From Bradyrhizobium sp. NFR13 (GTDB taxonomy: Bacteria; Pseudomonadota; Alphaproteobacteria; Rhizobiales; Xanthobacteraceae): a stretch of 64,000 bases of DNA. The position numbers and the translations under genes are program-made. The notes beneath the pieces were generated by a model. It was not told the DNA's origin, made no database searches, and was given only the letters and a program-made list of their open reading frames with translations. Positions 26,333 through 35,237 of the stretch are shown in pieces (positions within the stretch are counted from its first letter, which is position 1; every line of letters starts with the position of its first letter). The DNA is taken from positions 372,001 to 436,000 of the forward strand of contig NZ_FOTP01000004.1 of NCBI RefSeq assembly GCF_900114605.1, in the 5' to 3' direction.

Positions 26333-26367
26333 CGACCACCATGCGCTTGATAGCGCGATGGTGGTCG
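26333..26367. terminator. Hairpin between convergent genes
   Basis: CGACCACCATGCGCT pairs with AGCGCGATGGTGGTCG (one bulged G) around TGAT. It lies 6 bases after the ArnT-like stop and 11 bases before the stop of the minus-strand barrel gene. There is no T-run on either strand, so it is a terminator-like or 3'-protecting hairpin rather than a textbook terminator. Confidence 0.55.
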
Positions 26368-26377
26368 GTCGTCGCGT

Positions 26378-27754
26378 TTATGGCGCAAAGTGATAGTTCA
26401 CGCCGATCTTGCCGAGCTGCATGGTCTGGGCAATATCGGCATTCAGATAATAAGGGCCGACCAGCGGAGGGGCATTGATCACGCCTTCGAGGCTCGCTTT
26501 GTCATGACCAAAGCCGATGTAGTTGTACTCCGCCTTGACGGACCAGTTTGGTGCGAAGGCGTATTCCACGCCGGCACCGACCACGTAACCGGTGTGAATG
26601 CGGGATCCGTCGAGATTTGCATATTGTGGACCCGACGACAGTGATATGGCGTGATGATCCCCGGCGACGGCGACACCGCCCTTGAGATAGGTCAGCCAGC
26701 GCTCGTTGGTCACCGTGCCGATACGTGCGGTGGCCATTGCGAGCCATTCGGTGCGCGAGCGCATCTCGAGATTGTTATCAAAGTTGGTGTGGGCACCGCC
26801 GCCGATATTGCCGCCAACCAGTTCACCTTCGACACCCATGACGATCACGCCGAGTTGCACATTGGCGCCAATCTGGCCGCCGCCGAAACCACCGGTCATC
26901 GAGAACTTCCCATCGGGCGTGTAGTCGCGCCAGTCGCCGCGTCCCGATCCGTAGCCGGCCTGGGCACCGAGATAGAGCCCGGTCCAGTTGAAGCCCGTCT
27001 GTGCGTATTGCAGCGGCGGGATCGGCTTGGCCTCATTCGGAGCACCGAACTGGTAGTTCGCGCCGAGCTTGATGAGATGCAGCGTCTGCTTGGTCGACGC
27101 CGTGGAGACGATCGGCCCGGTGGAGGCCCGCGTGCCGTTAAAGTCGAAGTCGTGGTCGGGGAAGCTGATGAAATTATACTCGCCGCGCAGCGACCAGCTG
27201 TTGGCGAGGGCGTATTCCATGCCGGCGCCGACGACCCAACCCCGACGCGTCTCACTGCCGGACAGTGTGATTCTGTCCGGCCCCGGCACCGAAACCAGGA
27301 CGTCGTAGCCGTGATCTTCATTGGCCCAGGCGAAGCCGCCCTTGGCGTAAGTGAGCCAGCGGCCATTGGCGAAGCCAATGCGTCCGGTCACGGTCGATAG
27401 CCAATTGATTTGCGACGTCTGGGTCAGGGTGGCCTGGTTCAGGACGCTCACCGTGCGATTGCCGTTGATGCCGCTGAAGCTGATGTCGGCCTCGATGCCG
27501 AGCAGCAGGTTGCCGATCTGCTGATTGTAACCGGCCTGCACGCCGCCCAGCGCGCCGTCGGTCCGGATATTCAGGATCTGCAATTCGGTCGCGCCGAGAC
27601 CGTAACCGGCATGAAAGCCGGCGTAAAAGCCGGTCCAGTTATAGGCAGGATCGATCACGGGGGCCTTGGTATAGGCGCGGGCCGGCACGTCTGCGGCGAT
27701 GGCGGCATTGCCGAGGCTGAGGAGGCCGATGGTGCCGAGGAGAAGCTGTTTCAT
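26378..27754 (-). CDS. Tandem two-domain outer-membrane beta-barrel protein (Omp25/31-like)
   Basis: A 458-residue exported protein. The signal peptide (MKQLLLGTIGLLSLGNAAIAA) is followed by two homologous barrels of about 210 residues. The first starts YNWTGFYAGFHAGYGLG and ends LIKLGANYQFG. The second starts FNWTGLYLGAQAGYGSG and ends LGKIGVNYHFAP. Within each, RIGF/RIGT..ANGRWLTYAKGGFAWA and NERWLTYLKGGVAVA occur. Single-barrel members are about 220-280 residues, so this is an internal duplication. ATG 27754 was chosen for the signal peptide; an extension to 27829 is less likely. Confidence 0.9.
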   Translation of the reverse strand: MKQLLLGTIGLLSLGNAAIAADVPARAYTKAPVIDPAYNWTGFYAGFHAGYGLGATELQILNIRTDGALGGVQAGYNQQIGNLLLGIEADISFSGINGNRTVSVLNQATLTQTSQINWLSTVTGRIGFANGRWLTYAKGGFAWANEDHGYDVLVSVPGPDRITLSGSETRRGWVVGAGMEYALANSWSLRGEYNFISFPDHDFDFNGTRASTGPIVSTASTKQTLHLIKLGANYQFGAPNEAKPIPPLQYAQTGFNWTGLYLGAQAGYGSGRGDWRDYTPDGKFSMTGGFGGGQIGANVQLGVIVMGVEGELVGGNIGGGAHTNFDNNLEMRSRTEWLAMATARIGTVTNERWLTYLKGGVAVAGDHHAISLSSGPQYANLDGSRIHTGYVVGAGVEYAFAPNWSVKAEYNYIGFGHDKASLEGVINAPPLVGPYYLNADIAQTMQLGKIGVNYHFAP

Positions 27755-28123
27755 GTCGTTTCCTTGCAGGTGCGCTGGCAGCCTTCGAGGAATCGGGGCT
27801 GCTTCGCGCGTCATTTCGGCAGCGACCATGTATAAAAATACCGCCCACGTCGTGGTCCTACGCGCTTCCTTCGTGCAGGATCGCGCGCTCGGCGTCGTAT
27901 TGTGAGCGAATGTCGCCGCTCGGTCTCACCTGGAAGTACTACTGGGGAGCGCGATCGTGGGACCACACGACGACCACCGGTCAACGACTCGGGTCACCCA
28001 TCGGGGCGCAGTGCGCAGCTATGGTTTCAAAAGATGATAAATTATCGTCTTTGGCGTTGAACCAAAGTCAGGGGTCCGGACGACCTATCTCCGCACACAT
28101 TGAAATGGGCGGTGATTGGGAAC
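27755..28123. other. 369-base intergenic region with an AraC-proximal dyad
   Basis: This divergent region separates the barrel gene (minus) from the AraC-type regulator (plus). It contains the strong dyad at 28022-28064. No small gene stands out: an open frame starting near 27910 has a composition and reading unlike its neighbours. Confidence 0.5.
28022..28064. promoter_or_regulatory. Two-layer dyad upstream of the AraC gene
   Basis: Inner arms AAGATGATAA (28031-28040) and TTATCGTCTT (28042-28051) match at 9 of 10 positions around a single A. Outer arms TGGTTTCAA (28022-28030) and TTGAACCA (28057-28064) match except for one inserted T. It lies 60-100 bases upstream of the AraC start, a suitable operator position. 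The cognate regulator is not identified. Confidence 0.55.
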
Positions 28124-28573
28124 ATGGAAAACACAAATCTCGCATTCAGCAGCCACTCCGACTTCGGATCCGATCGTGCCAAGGTGCACAGCATCGAAAA
28201 GCCGGACCCCGTGAACCTCACGGAGGTAGGCGGCCTGCGCGGAGCGCGGATCGCCAGCGTGATCAGTCAGATCAATGAGAGCTTCGCTGACCAGCAGTTC
28301 TCGACCCGGGTGGTCGCTGAGAAGCTCGGCCTGTCTGTCCGCTATGTTCAGGACCTGCTGCAGGGCTCCGGCCTCAGCATCACCGATCGCATCATGGAGC
28401 TACGGCTTGAAAAGGCCCGCAGCATGCTCACGGGCGACCGGCAGTGCAGCCTGAAGATCAGCGAAGTCGCGGCCGCCTGCGGCTTCAACGAACTATCCTA
28501 TTTCCACCGCAGCTTCCGCCGCCGCTTCGGCGCGTCGCCGGCTAAATTCCGCATCCAGTCAATGAATGGCTGA
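28124..28573 (+). CDS. AraC-type transcriptional regulator, HTH domain only
   Basis: A 149-residue protein containing essentially only the double HTH of AraC/XylS regulators. The first HTH begins near residue 45 (QFSTRVVAEKLGLSVRYVQDLL). The second is near 104-125 (KISEVAAACGFNELSYFHRSFRRRFG), close to consensus. There is no ligand-binding cupin domain, so any effector must act differently. The start at ATG 28124 is preferred; TTG 28100 is possible. The stop overlaps the convergent phhA 3' end by 15 bases, so transcription from both sides can interfere. Confidence 0.8.
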   Translation: MENTNLAFSSHSDFGSDRAKVHSIEKPDPVNLTEVGGLRGARIASVISQINESFADQQFSTRVVAEKLGLSVRYVQDLLQGSGLSITDRIMELRLEKARSMLTGDRQCSLKISEVAAACGFNELSYFHRSFRRRFGASPAKFRIQSMNG

Positions 28574-29446
28574 CGCGCGCTTGCGCTTGAAATAGTCCAG
28601 CGTCCCGCGGCTGATGACGTGATCCTCAGGGGTCACCTCGTCGGCCGCGATGTCGTCTGCCTTGGCCAGGCGGGCATAGAGTGCGCCGAAATCCTGATAG
28701 CTGTCCTGCAGCAGCTTCTCGAAGCTCTCGATGACAAAATAGCTCTGCTGGAAATCATCGATGATGTAGTTCGTCCGCATCACGCGTTCGAGGTCGAACG
28801 TGATCCGGTTCGGCGAGGCGTCTTCCAGCGCGAAGACCGACTCCGTTGCTGACGACAGAATGCCGGCGCCGAAGATGCGCAGCCCGTCCGCGCTGTTCAT
28901 CAGTCCGAACTCCACCGTGTACCAGTACAATCGCGCCAGGTTTTTCAACTGGCCGAGCGCCATCGCGCGCTGGCCGCCTTTTCCATAGGCCTCCATGAAG
29001 TCGGCATAGACCGGGTTGGCCAATAGCGGAACGTGCCCGAAGACGTCGTGGAAGATGTCGGGCTCCTGCAGGTAGTCCATTTCGTGTTCGGGGCGGATGA
29101 AGGCGCCCGCCGGGAAGCGGCGATTGGCAAGATGATCGAAGAAGATCTCGTCGGGCACCAGTTCGGCGACTGGCACGACCTGCCAGCCCGTCTGCGGCCT
29201 GAGACGTGCACTCAGTTTCTCCAGATCGGGAATGCCGGATTCGGACAGCTGCAGCGTGTTCAGCGCAGCGAGGTATTCGTTGCAAGCCCGGCCTTTCAGG
29301 ACGGTCTGCGCGCGGGCGAACAAGCGGTCCCAGCGATCATGCTCGGCGGCGGAATAGGAGCCCCAGTCCTGGTCCAGCGTGAAGTCCGGGCGTTTCGGGG
29401 CGCTGAGATAGCGGCTCTTTTCGGTCGAATGGTTCAGCTCGGTCAT
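28559..29446 (-). CDS. phhA: Phenylalanine 4-monooxygenase
   Basis: Iron- and tetrahydropterin-dependent hydroxylase turning phenylalanine into tyrosine. At 295 residues it lacks the eukaryotic regulatory domain, as bacterial PhhA does. The iron ligands are visible: His-x4-His in IFHDVFGHVPLL and the Glu in YWYTVEFGLM. ATG 29446 is chosen for the GGAGGGC just upstream; an in-frame extension to 29497 is not needed. The convergent AraC-type gene overlaps its 3' end, so they may be functionally linked, but no pterin recycling gene is adjacent. Confidence 0.94.
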   Translation of the reverse strand: MTELNHSTEKSRYLSAPKRPDFTLDQDWGSYSAAEHDRWDRLFARAQTVLKGRACNEYLAALNTLQLSESGIPDLEKLSARLRPQTGWQVVPVAELVPDEIFFDHLANRRFPAGAFIRPEHEMDYLQEPDIFHDVFGHVPLLANPVYADFMEAYGKGGQRAMALGQLKNLARLYWYTVEFGLMNSADGLRIFGAGILSSATESVFALEDASPNRITFDLERVMRTNYIIDDFQQSYFVIESFEKLLQDSYQDFGALYARLAKADDIAADEVTPEDHVISRGTLDYFKRKRASAIH

Positions 29447-29728
29447 GACGCCCTCCGACTTCGATGTTTCAATCAAAACATAAGGCACCGCCGTCAAATA
29501 GTTCAGTCAAGAGAAGCAACTTCTTACAAGGACTTGTTCGGCGACAGCAATCCACCACCCTCTGCATTGCATTTGCAAAGGCGTTTCCTTGTCGGAACCC
29601 CGTCTCGATGACATTTTCAGTGGCAACAAACGTGCTCCCACATCGCTGAAATGATTGCGAAATCTCGGCGAAACCTCGCGGGAGCCCCGGGCAGAACACT
29701 CTCATCATCGATCATAAGGAATACGACC

Positions 29729-30715
29729 GTGCGGTCCGTCATGTCTTCTCGCTTCCTCTCAGGCGCTTTCGCGGCAGTGCTGCTGGTCTCCGGTGCGACG
29801 GGAGCCCTCGCTGACAACTGGCCGAGCCGGACGATCAAGCTGATCGTTCCGTTCCCGCCGGGCGGCGCTGCGGACATCACGGCGCGGGTCTATGCCGACA
29901 AGCTCGGCGAAGCACTGAAGCAGACCATCGTGGTCGAGAACAAGCCCGGTGCCGGTACGGCCATTGCTGCCGACGCCGTCGCCAAGGCCGATCCGGATGG
30001 CTACACGCTGTCGCTGGCGCCCGCAGGGCAGCTCACGATCCTGCCGCATATCAACAAGACCATCTCTTACGACCCCTTCAAGAGCTTCACGCCGGTGGCC
30101 GTGCTGACGTCGGTGCCTTACGTGCTCGCGGCCAGCCCCGATACGCCGGTGTCGTCAGTGAAGGAGCTCGTCGCTGCGGCCAAACGTGAGCCCGGCAAAT
30201 TCACCTACTCGTCGTGCGGACCCGGTACGCTCTGCCATCTGAGCGGCGAGCTGTTCAAGAGCCTGACCGAGACCGATCTGCTGCATGTGCCGTTCAAGGG
30301 CAGCGCTCCCGCCGTCAATGCACTGCTCGGAAACCAGGTGAACCTGTCTTTCGACACGCTGACGGTGCTCGCGCCCCAGATCCGGGATGGCAAGGTCAAG
30401 GGTCTCGTGGTCACCAGCCGCGAGCGCTCGGCGCAGCTTCCCGATGTGCCGACGCCGGCGGAAGCAGGCGTGTCTGATTTCGTCGTCGACTCCTGGTTCG
30501 GCCTCGTTGTGCCTGCAGGGACGCCCGATGCCATCGTCGATCGCCTGAACGCCGAAGTGGTGCGCATTGGCGCTCTGCCGGATGTTCGCGAGCGTCTCGA
30601 AAAGCAGGGCCTCAGCATCACGACCTCGACGCCTCAGGCTTTCGCCAAGACGATCAAGGACGATTACGCCCGCTGGGGACGCGTCGTCGACGCGTCAGGC
30701 GCGAAACTTTTCTGA
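29729..30715 (+). CDS. Tripartite tricarboxylate-type (Bug) solute-binding protein
   Basis: A second orphan TctC/Bug protein, 328 residues from GTG 29729. It was chosen because AAGGA lies 8 bases upstream; ATG 29741 is the alternative. The signal peptide ends near GALADN. Motifs are WPSRTIKLIVPFPPGGAADIT near residue 28, ENKPGAGTAIAADAV near 71, and VPTPAEAGVSDFVVDSWFGL near 245. It is distinct from the gene at 20081, with different C-terminal sequence, so each may bind its own carboxylate. No TctA/B membrane partner is present. It is divergent from phhA and ends before a bidirectional terminator. Confidence 0.88.
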   Translation: MRSVMSSRFLSGAFAAVLLVSGATGALADNWPSRTIKLIVPFPPGGAADITARVYADKLGEALKQTIVVENKPGAGTAIAADAVAKADPDGYTLSLAPAGQLTILPHINKTISYDPFKSFTPVAVLTSVPYVLAASPDTPVSSVKELVAAAKREPGKFTYSSCGPGTLCHLSGELFKSLTETDLLHVPFKGSAPAVNALLGNQVNLSFDTLTVLAPQIRDGKVKGLVVTSRERSAQLPDVPTPAEAGVSDFVVDSWFGLVVPAGTPDAIVDRLNAEVVRIGALPDVRERLEKQGLSITTSTPQAFAKTIKDDYARWGRVVDASGAKLF

Positions 30716-30765
30716 CCACTAGCCATATTGCCTGACAAATCGGTCGGGCAAAGCAGAAGCGCAAG

Positions 30766-30797
30766 AAAGGCCGGGTTGATGTTTCAACCCGGCCTTT
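30766..30797. terminator. Bidirectional rho-independent terminator
   Basis: A perfect 14-base stem, AAAGGCCGGGTTGA (30766-30779) with TCAACCCGGCCTTT (30784-30797), has a four-base loop. T/A runs flank it on both strands. It sits between the convergent binding-protein gene and the AhpD-like gene. Confidence 0.92.
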
Positions 30798-30827
30798 TGC
30801 TTATCGATTATCTGCTGAAGCCTGCGC

Positions 30828-31292
30828 TCAGGCGGCGGCCTTCGGCTTGTCCACGGGATGCGGGAGCCGGAAGCCGACGGCAAGGCGATTCCAGACATTG
30901 ATGGCGCCGATCGCCACGGTGATCTTGAGGCATTCCTCTTCCGAGAAATGCGCGCGCAGCGCTTCATAATCGGCATCGGGGGCACGGGTCTGCGCGATCA
31001 GCGTGACGGCATCGACCCAGGCGAGGAGGGCGCGTTCGCGTGGCGTATAGACCGTGGCCTCGTGCCAGACCGACATCATGTTGATCCACTGCTCGCTGAG
31101 GCCGTCGTGGCGGGATTCCTTCACATGCATGTCTACGCAGAATGCGCAGCCATTGATGATCGATGAGCGGAGCTTGATGAGATGGACGATGGCCGGCTCG
31201 AGGCCGCTCTCCTTGACGACGTATTGATCGAGTGCGGCGACGGCTTTGTAGGCGTCCGGGGCCGCTTTGGCGATGTTGAGACGAGCTTGCAT
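30828..31292 (-). CDS. AhpD-like carboxymuconolactone decarboxylase family protein
   Basis: A 154-residue CMD-family protein with the AhpD-type redox pair in INGCAFCVDMHVKE (about residues 50-63), which makes a peroxidase or redox role likely and distinguishes it from PcaC at 3.2 kb. The conserved WHEATVYTPRERALLAWVDAVT follows near 80. The next gene upstream on this strand is an Rrf2-type regulator, 23 bases away and co-transcribed, suggesting control by an oxidant-sensing repressor. The exact substrate is unknown. Confidence 0.88.
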   Translation of the reverse strand: MQARLNIAKAAPDAYKAVAALDQYVVKESGLEPAIVHLIKLRSSIINGCAFCVDMHVKESRHDGLSEQWINMMSVWHEATVYTPRERALLAWVDAVTLIAQTRAPDADYEALRAHFSEEECLKITVAIGAINVWNRLAVGFRLPHPVDKPKAAA

Positions 31293-31315
31293 GGTCTTTC
31301 TCCTTGTGTGCGGTT

Positions 31316-31819
31316 TCAGTTGGCGTTACGGCGACGTTCGTTGAGTTCCAGAAAGGCGCAGCCGCGGGCGGCGATGGCGCCGTCAGTATCCTTGGCGCGG
31401 AGATCGCCGAGCACATCAGCGATACTCACCTTGGCCAGCTCATCCCGATAGACGCGCTCAGCACGCAACATCGCGGCGTTAATGCCGCAGGGCGCGGTGG
31501 GTTTGCCGGGCAGAGGATTGGGGCCGCGCTGGCGGATTTCGCTGCAGCGGAAGGCGGGCGCATCGCCTTCAACGGCAAGGACAACATCGAGCAGGGTGAT
31601 CTGGTCCGGCGTCCGGGCAAGGCGATAGCCGCCGGTCGGGCCGGGCTGTGCAATGAGCAGGCCGGCGCCGGAGAGCGCTTGCAGATGTTTCAGGAGATAG
31701 CTCGTGGACACGCCATGGAACTCGGCGAGGGCGCCGGCGGACAACACGCCGTTCGATTGCAGGCCGGCGAGCATCGCCACGCTGTGGATCGCCTGCTCAA
31801 CCCCGTCGCTCATCTTCAT
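31316..31819 (-). CDS. Rrf2-family transcriptional regulator
   Basis: A 167-residue Rrf2 regulator. The winged HTH (about residues 10-75) includes GALAEFHGVSTSYLLKHLQAL and PGPTGGYRLARTPDQITLLDV. The sensor region carries Cys in FRCSEI and APCGI, but the three-Cys Fe-S pattern of IscR/NsrR is incomplete, with a further Cys only near the C-terminus. It precedes the AhpD-like gene by 23 bases, a common redox-sensing regulator plus target arrangement. A dyad 24-38 bases upstream is a plausible autoregulatory site. Confidence 0.88.
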   Translation of the reverse strand: MKMSDGVEQAIHSVAMLAGLQSNGVLSAGALAEFHGVSTSYLLKHLQALSGAGLLIAQPGPTGGYRLARTPDQITLLDVVLAVEGDAPAFRCSEIRQRGPNPLPGKPTAPCGINAAMLRAERVYRDELAKVSIADVLGDLRAKDTDGAIAARGCAFLELNERRRNAN

Positions 31820-31842
31820 GGCTCTATTTCCATCTCTATCGT

Positions 31843-31857
31843 GGATATTTATTATCC
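31843..31857. promoter_or_regulatory. Candidate Rrf2 operator
   Basis: GGATA-TTTAT-TATCC is a perfect 5-base inverted repeat in an AT-rich patch, 24-38 bases upstream of the Rrf2-gene start. TCCGTGA occurs just beside it and TCCGTGAC again about 25 bases further. AT-rich dyads of this kind are typical Rrf2 sites. Confidence 0.5.
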
Positions 31858-31999
31858 GTGATTAAGGGTGTCGTCAAGTGTCCGTGACTGAGGTGGTTCG
31901 CAGGTGGCAGTGCAACAGAATCTAAATCCCGATACCGGTATGACGCCTTAAGGTACTTTGATCCGAAGCCGGGGGCCGGGTCAGTTCAGGGAACTCGAC

Positions 32000-34549
32000 A
32001 TGGCATTGCGTGACTTGCTGGCGCCGCAGGCGCGGCGGACGACTTTCGTTGCAGCAGCCATTCTCGGAGCCGGCCTCGCCGCGACATTCGCCATTCGCGA
32101 ATTTTCGGAACGTTTGATCGCGGCCGATATGCAGCGTCGCTTTGCTGCCGACGCCGTCGATATTTCCAGCGCGATCAGCGAGCGGCTGCGCACCCACGCC
32201 GAAGTACTGGTCAGCATGCAGGGATTGTATGCCTCGATCGGCCGTGTCGATCGCGCCCAGTTCCGTCGCTACATCGATGTGCTCGATCTCGGCCGCCGCT
32301 ATCCCGGCTTCCAGGCATTGCAGTCGCTGCGTCATGTGACGCCGGACCATCTCGATGCCTTCGTTGCCGAAGTTCGCGCCGACAAGAGTATCGAGCATTC
32401 GGGGCAGCCAGATTTCGCCGTGCGCCCGCCGGGGCCGAGATCAATCTACAACGTCGTCGAATTCGTCGAACCTATGCGCGGCAACGAAAGCGCGCTGGGC
32501 TTCGATGCCGGTGCCAATCCTGCGCAACTGGATTCGCTGCGACGTTCCGCAGAGACCGGCCGGATTGTCGCGACGCCGCCAGTCAAGCTGGTGCAGGACA
32601 CCTCGGGCGGACTTGGCTTCATCATCCGCGCGCCGATCTACCGGGCCGGCGAGCCCACGCAGACCGTCTCGCAGCGGAACGCGGCGCTCCACGGTTTCGT
32701 TGCATCGGTCTATCGTACCAATGACCTGATGCGCGGCATCCTCGATCCGCGCACGCTGCAGCAGATGCATATCCAGGTGGTTGATCGCGGTTATGCCAAG
32801 CCGACGCAGGAAGGCGTCATGACTGGCGAGCCGGAAGATGCGACCGTCACGCCGACCCTCATGTATGACAGCCTTGAGCCCAACCTCGGTCTCGTCACGC
32901 AGATGGTGATGTCGGCGGGGATCTCGGTGGATCGCTCACTGGTTGTCGGTGAGCGCGTCTGGCGCGTGTTGTTCACCGCCAATCCTGGCTCGATCTACGA
33001 GGTCAGCCATACGGTGCCGAACGTCGTGCTCGCCAGCGGTAGCGCCATCAGCCTCCTGATGATGCTGCTCGCCGTGATCACGATGCGATCGCGCCGGTTG
33101 TCCGGCAATCTCAGCACGCTCGATGCCGAGCAGCGCGCGCTGGTCGACAATCCGCTGGCAGGCATCCTGTTTACGGCCGGCCATCGCATTTTGCGCGGCA
33201 ATCGCCGGATCGCCGAACTCTGCGGCCGCAGCTCCGCTGCGCTTCCCGGCAACACGATCGACGAGCTGGTTGCGACGAAGGCGGACGGGGAGGCGTTCGA
33301 TGCGGCGTTGAATCGCATTCGTGACAGCGCCATGGCGACGGAAGTCGAACTGCATCTGCGCCGCAGCGACGGCTCCACGCTGCTGGTCGATGCCTATGGC
33401 AAGCCGCTGGCGACCGGCGATATCCTCTGGGTGATCCAGGACAAGACCGACGCGCTCGCTGTCGAAGCGGAGCGGCGCGCCCATGCGCAGGCCATGGAGG
33501 AGGCCAACGAACGGTTGACGACCTCGCTGCAGCTGGCGGAAATTCGCGCCAAGGAAATCGTCCTGCTCACGGAACTCTCGGGCGTGCTGCAGTCGTGTCA
33601 GTCGCGCGAAGAGATTTTTGCGGCGGTTCAGACCTATGCGGGCTACCTGTTCACGGAGGAGGCCGGCGCGCTGTACTATCTGAATAACGCACGCAATGCA
33701 GTTCAGCGCGGCGCCCATTGGGGCGCACTACAGGCTGATGCGGTGTCGTTTCCTGTCGATGACTGCTGGGCGCTGCGTCGTGGCACGACATTCCCGATTT
33801 CAGAGGCAAGCCAGGGACTGGTCTGCAATCATGCCGGTCCGTGCGGTGTCACCGGTACGGGGTTCATTTGTCAGCCGCTGATCGCGCAGAACAACCTGCT
33901 TGGTCTGCTGTACCGCGAGCACACGTCAGTGTTCGGTGAGGGAGCGGATCAGTTGGCGACGATGCTGGCCGAACAGGTATCGCTGGCGATGGCCAATCTC
34001 GAACTCCGCGAACTGCTGCGTCAGCAGGCGGTGCGCGATCCGCTGACGGATCTCCATAACCGCCGCTACCTCGAAGATGCCCTGGTGCGCGAGACCGCGC
34101 GCAGCCAACAGGACGGCAAGCCGCTGGCGCTGGCGATGCTCGACATCGATCACTTCAAGGGCATCAATGACAGCCACGGCCACGAGGCGGGTGATGCCGT
34201 GCTGCGCGGCCTCGGCAGGATATTGCGCGAGACGACACGCGCCTCGGATATCATCGGCCGTTTCGGCGGCGAGGAGTTCCTGATGCTGATGCCGGGCGTC
34301 ACGGCCGAGGTTGCAGCGCAGCGGGCGCAGCAGGTGCTCGATGCCGTGCATCGCATGCAGGTGACGTTGCCATCGGCTGTGCTCGATGGCGTCACCCTGT
34401 CGATCGGTCTCGCGGTGATGCCGGTGCACGTCGCTAATGGCGAAGACCTGCTCGCGGCCGCCGACGCTGCGCTTTACGAAGCCAAACGCGAGGGCCGCAA
34501 CCGCGTCGTGGTCAGTCATCGCCGTGCGAAAGCCGATACAGCGGCCTGA
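32000..34549 (+). CDS. CHASE-PAS-GAF-GGDEF diguanylate cyclase
   Basis: An 849-residue membrane sensor that makes cyclic-di-GMP. In order: TM helix (about 16-36), CHASE sensor domain (about 70-230, with YPGFQALQSLRHV), second TM (about 330-350), a PAS-like region (about 370-470), coiled coil, GAF-like region (about 510-650) with several Cys, and C-terminal GGDEF (about 680-845). The catalytic motif is intact as GGEEF, and RASD five residues before it is a complete inhibitory I-site. No EAL follows, so it is a cyclase, not a phosphodiesterase. ATG 32000 has an AGGGAA leader; an earlier in-frame start at 31958 adds 14 residues. Confidence 0.92.
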   Translation: MALRDLLAPQARRTTFVAAAILGAGLAATFAIREFSERLIAADMQRRFAADAVDISSAISERLRTHAEVLVSMQGLYASIGRVDRAQFRRYIDVLDLGRRYPGFQALQSLRHVTPDHLDAFVAEVRADKSIEHSGQPDFAVRPPGPRSIYNVVEFVEPMRGNESALGFDAGANPAQLDSLRRSAETGRIVATPPVKLVQDTSGGLGFIIRAPIYRAGEPTQTVSQRNAALHGFVASVYRTNDLMRGILDPRTLQQMHIQVVDRGYAKPTQEGVMTGEPEDATVTPTLMYDSLEPNLGLVTQMVMSAGISVDRSLVVGERVWRVLFTANPGSIYEVSHTVPNVVLASGSAISLLMMLLAVITMRSRRLSGNLSTLDAEQRALVDNPLAGILFTAGHRILRGNRRIAELCGRSSAALPGNTIDELVATKADGEAFDAALNRIRDSAMATEVELHLRRSDGSTLLVDAYGKPLATGDILWVIQDKTDALAVEAERRAHAQAMEEANERLTTSLQLAEIRAKEIVLLTELSGVLQSCQSREEIFAAVQTYAGYLFTEEAGALYYLNNARNAVQRGAHWGALQADAVSFPVDDCWALRRGTTFPISEASQGLVCNHAGPCGVTGTGFICQPLIAQNNLLGLLYREHTSVFGEGADQLATMLAEQVSLAMANLELRELLRQQAVRDPLTDLHNRRYLEDALVRETARSQQDGKPLALAMLDIDHFKGINDSHGHEAGDAVLRGLGRILRETTRASDIIGRFGGEEFLMLMPGVTAEVAAQRAQQVLDAVHRMQVTLPSAVLDGVTLSIGLAVMPVHVANGEDLLAAADAALYEAKREGRNRVVVSHRRAKADTAA

Positions 34550-34709
34550 GCTCGTGGGTCATTACGAGATGAGTAAAACGTCGGTGCTTCGCCGAGGCGA
34601 TATCCGTCAGTCATAGTGACAACAAGCGATGAAAGTCGCGAAGACGCTTTACAACGCTACTGCCCCTGAACGTCTAGGTATCCTTGTCGGTTTGAGGCAG
34701 CTTGATCGG

Positions 34710-35237
34710 TCAATCCAACACATCGCGAAGCCAAATGCTGCTGACGTGGAGCGAGGTGTCCCATAGGGGCGCCAGCGTCTTCAGAGACGGCAGGACGCGC
34801 AGCTCGACGCCAGCCTTCTCCAGTGCCTTTTCGATGTTGTCGATCCGCTCGACATTGAGCGGCATGGATGGTGCGCGCGACACCCACGCTCCTGCATCTC
34901 CGAGATCCTCGAAGCCGTCTGGTGAAAGTTCGTAACGATAGATCGTTGTCTGAGAAAGCCTGTCCAGCCAGCTGAGCTCGATATGCGCGACCATGCGGCA
35001 GGAGGTCATCTTCTTGTAGGCCGTGAGGTATTCCGGCGTCGTTGATGCTGTTGGCCAGACAAAAACGCGCGGACAGTCGCGCGGAAATAGATACATCGGC
35101 TGATGCCAGTCATCGATCGCCCAGACCAGCGGGCCGTTGAGCCACTCCTGACCAGGGGCACGAGATGACGCGACCTTCACCGGCCGCGGCATGAAGACGT
35201 CGATATTGTTCTCTTCGCTGAAATGAAACAGGCGCAT
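34710..35237 (-). CDS. Conserved protein of unknown function (MRLFHFSEE family)
   Basis: A 175-residue cytoplasmic protein. I do not know its function; the opening MRLFHFSEENNIDVFMPRP and DCPRVFVWPTASTTPEYL are shared by an uncharacterised family that I recall as DUF6886 (moderate confidence). It lacks helices or signal peptide and has several conserved aromatic and His residues, so an enzyme-like fold is possible. ATG 35237 is chosen because it begins the family consensus; a start at 35282 would add MTVIDAQCADAHECA. It is divergent from the DUF899 gene. Confidence 0.68.
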   Translation of the reverse strand: MRLFHFSEENNIDVFMPRPVKVASSRAPGQEWLNGPLVWAIDDWHQPMYLFPRDCPRVFVWPTASTTPEYLTAYKKMTSCRMVAHIELSWLDRLSQTTIYRYELSPDGFEDLGDAGAWVSRAPSMPLNVERIDNIEKALEKAGVELRVLPSLKTLAPLWDTSLHVSSIWLRDVLD

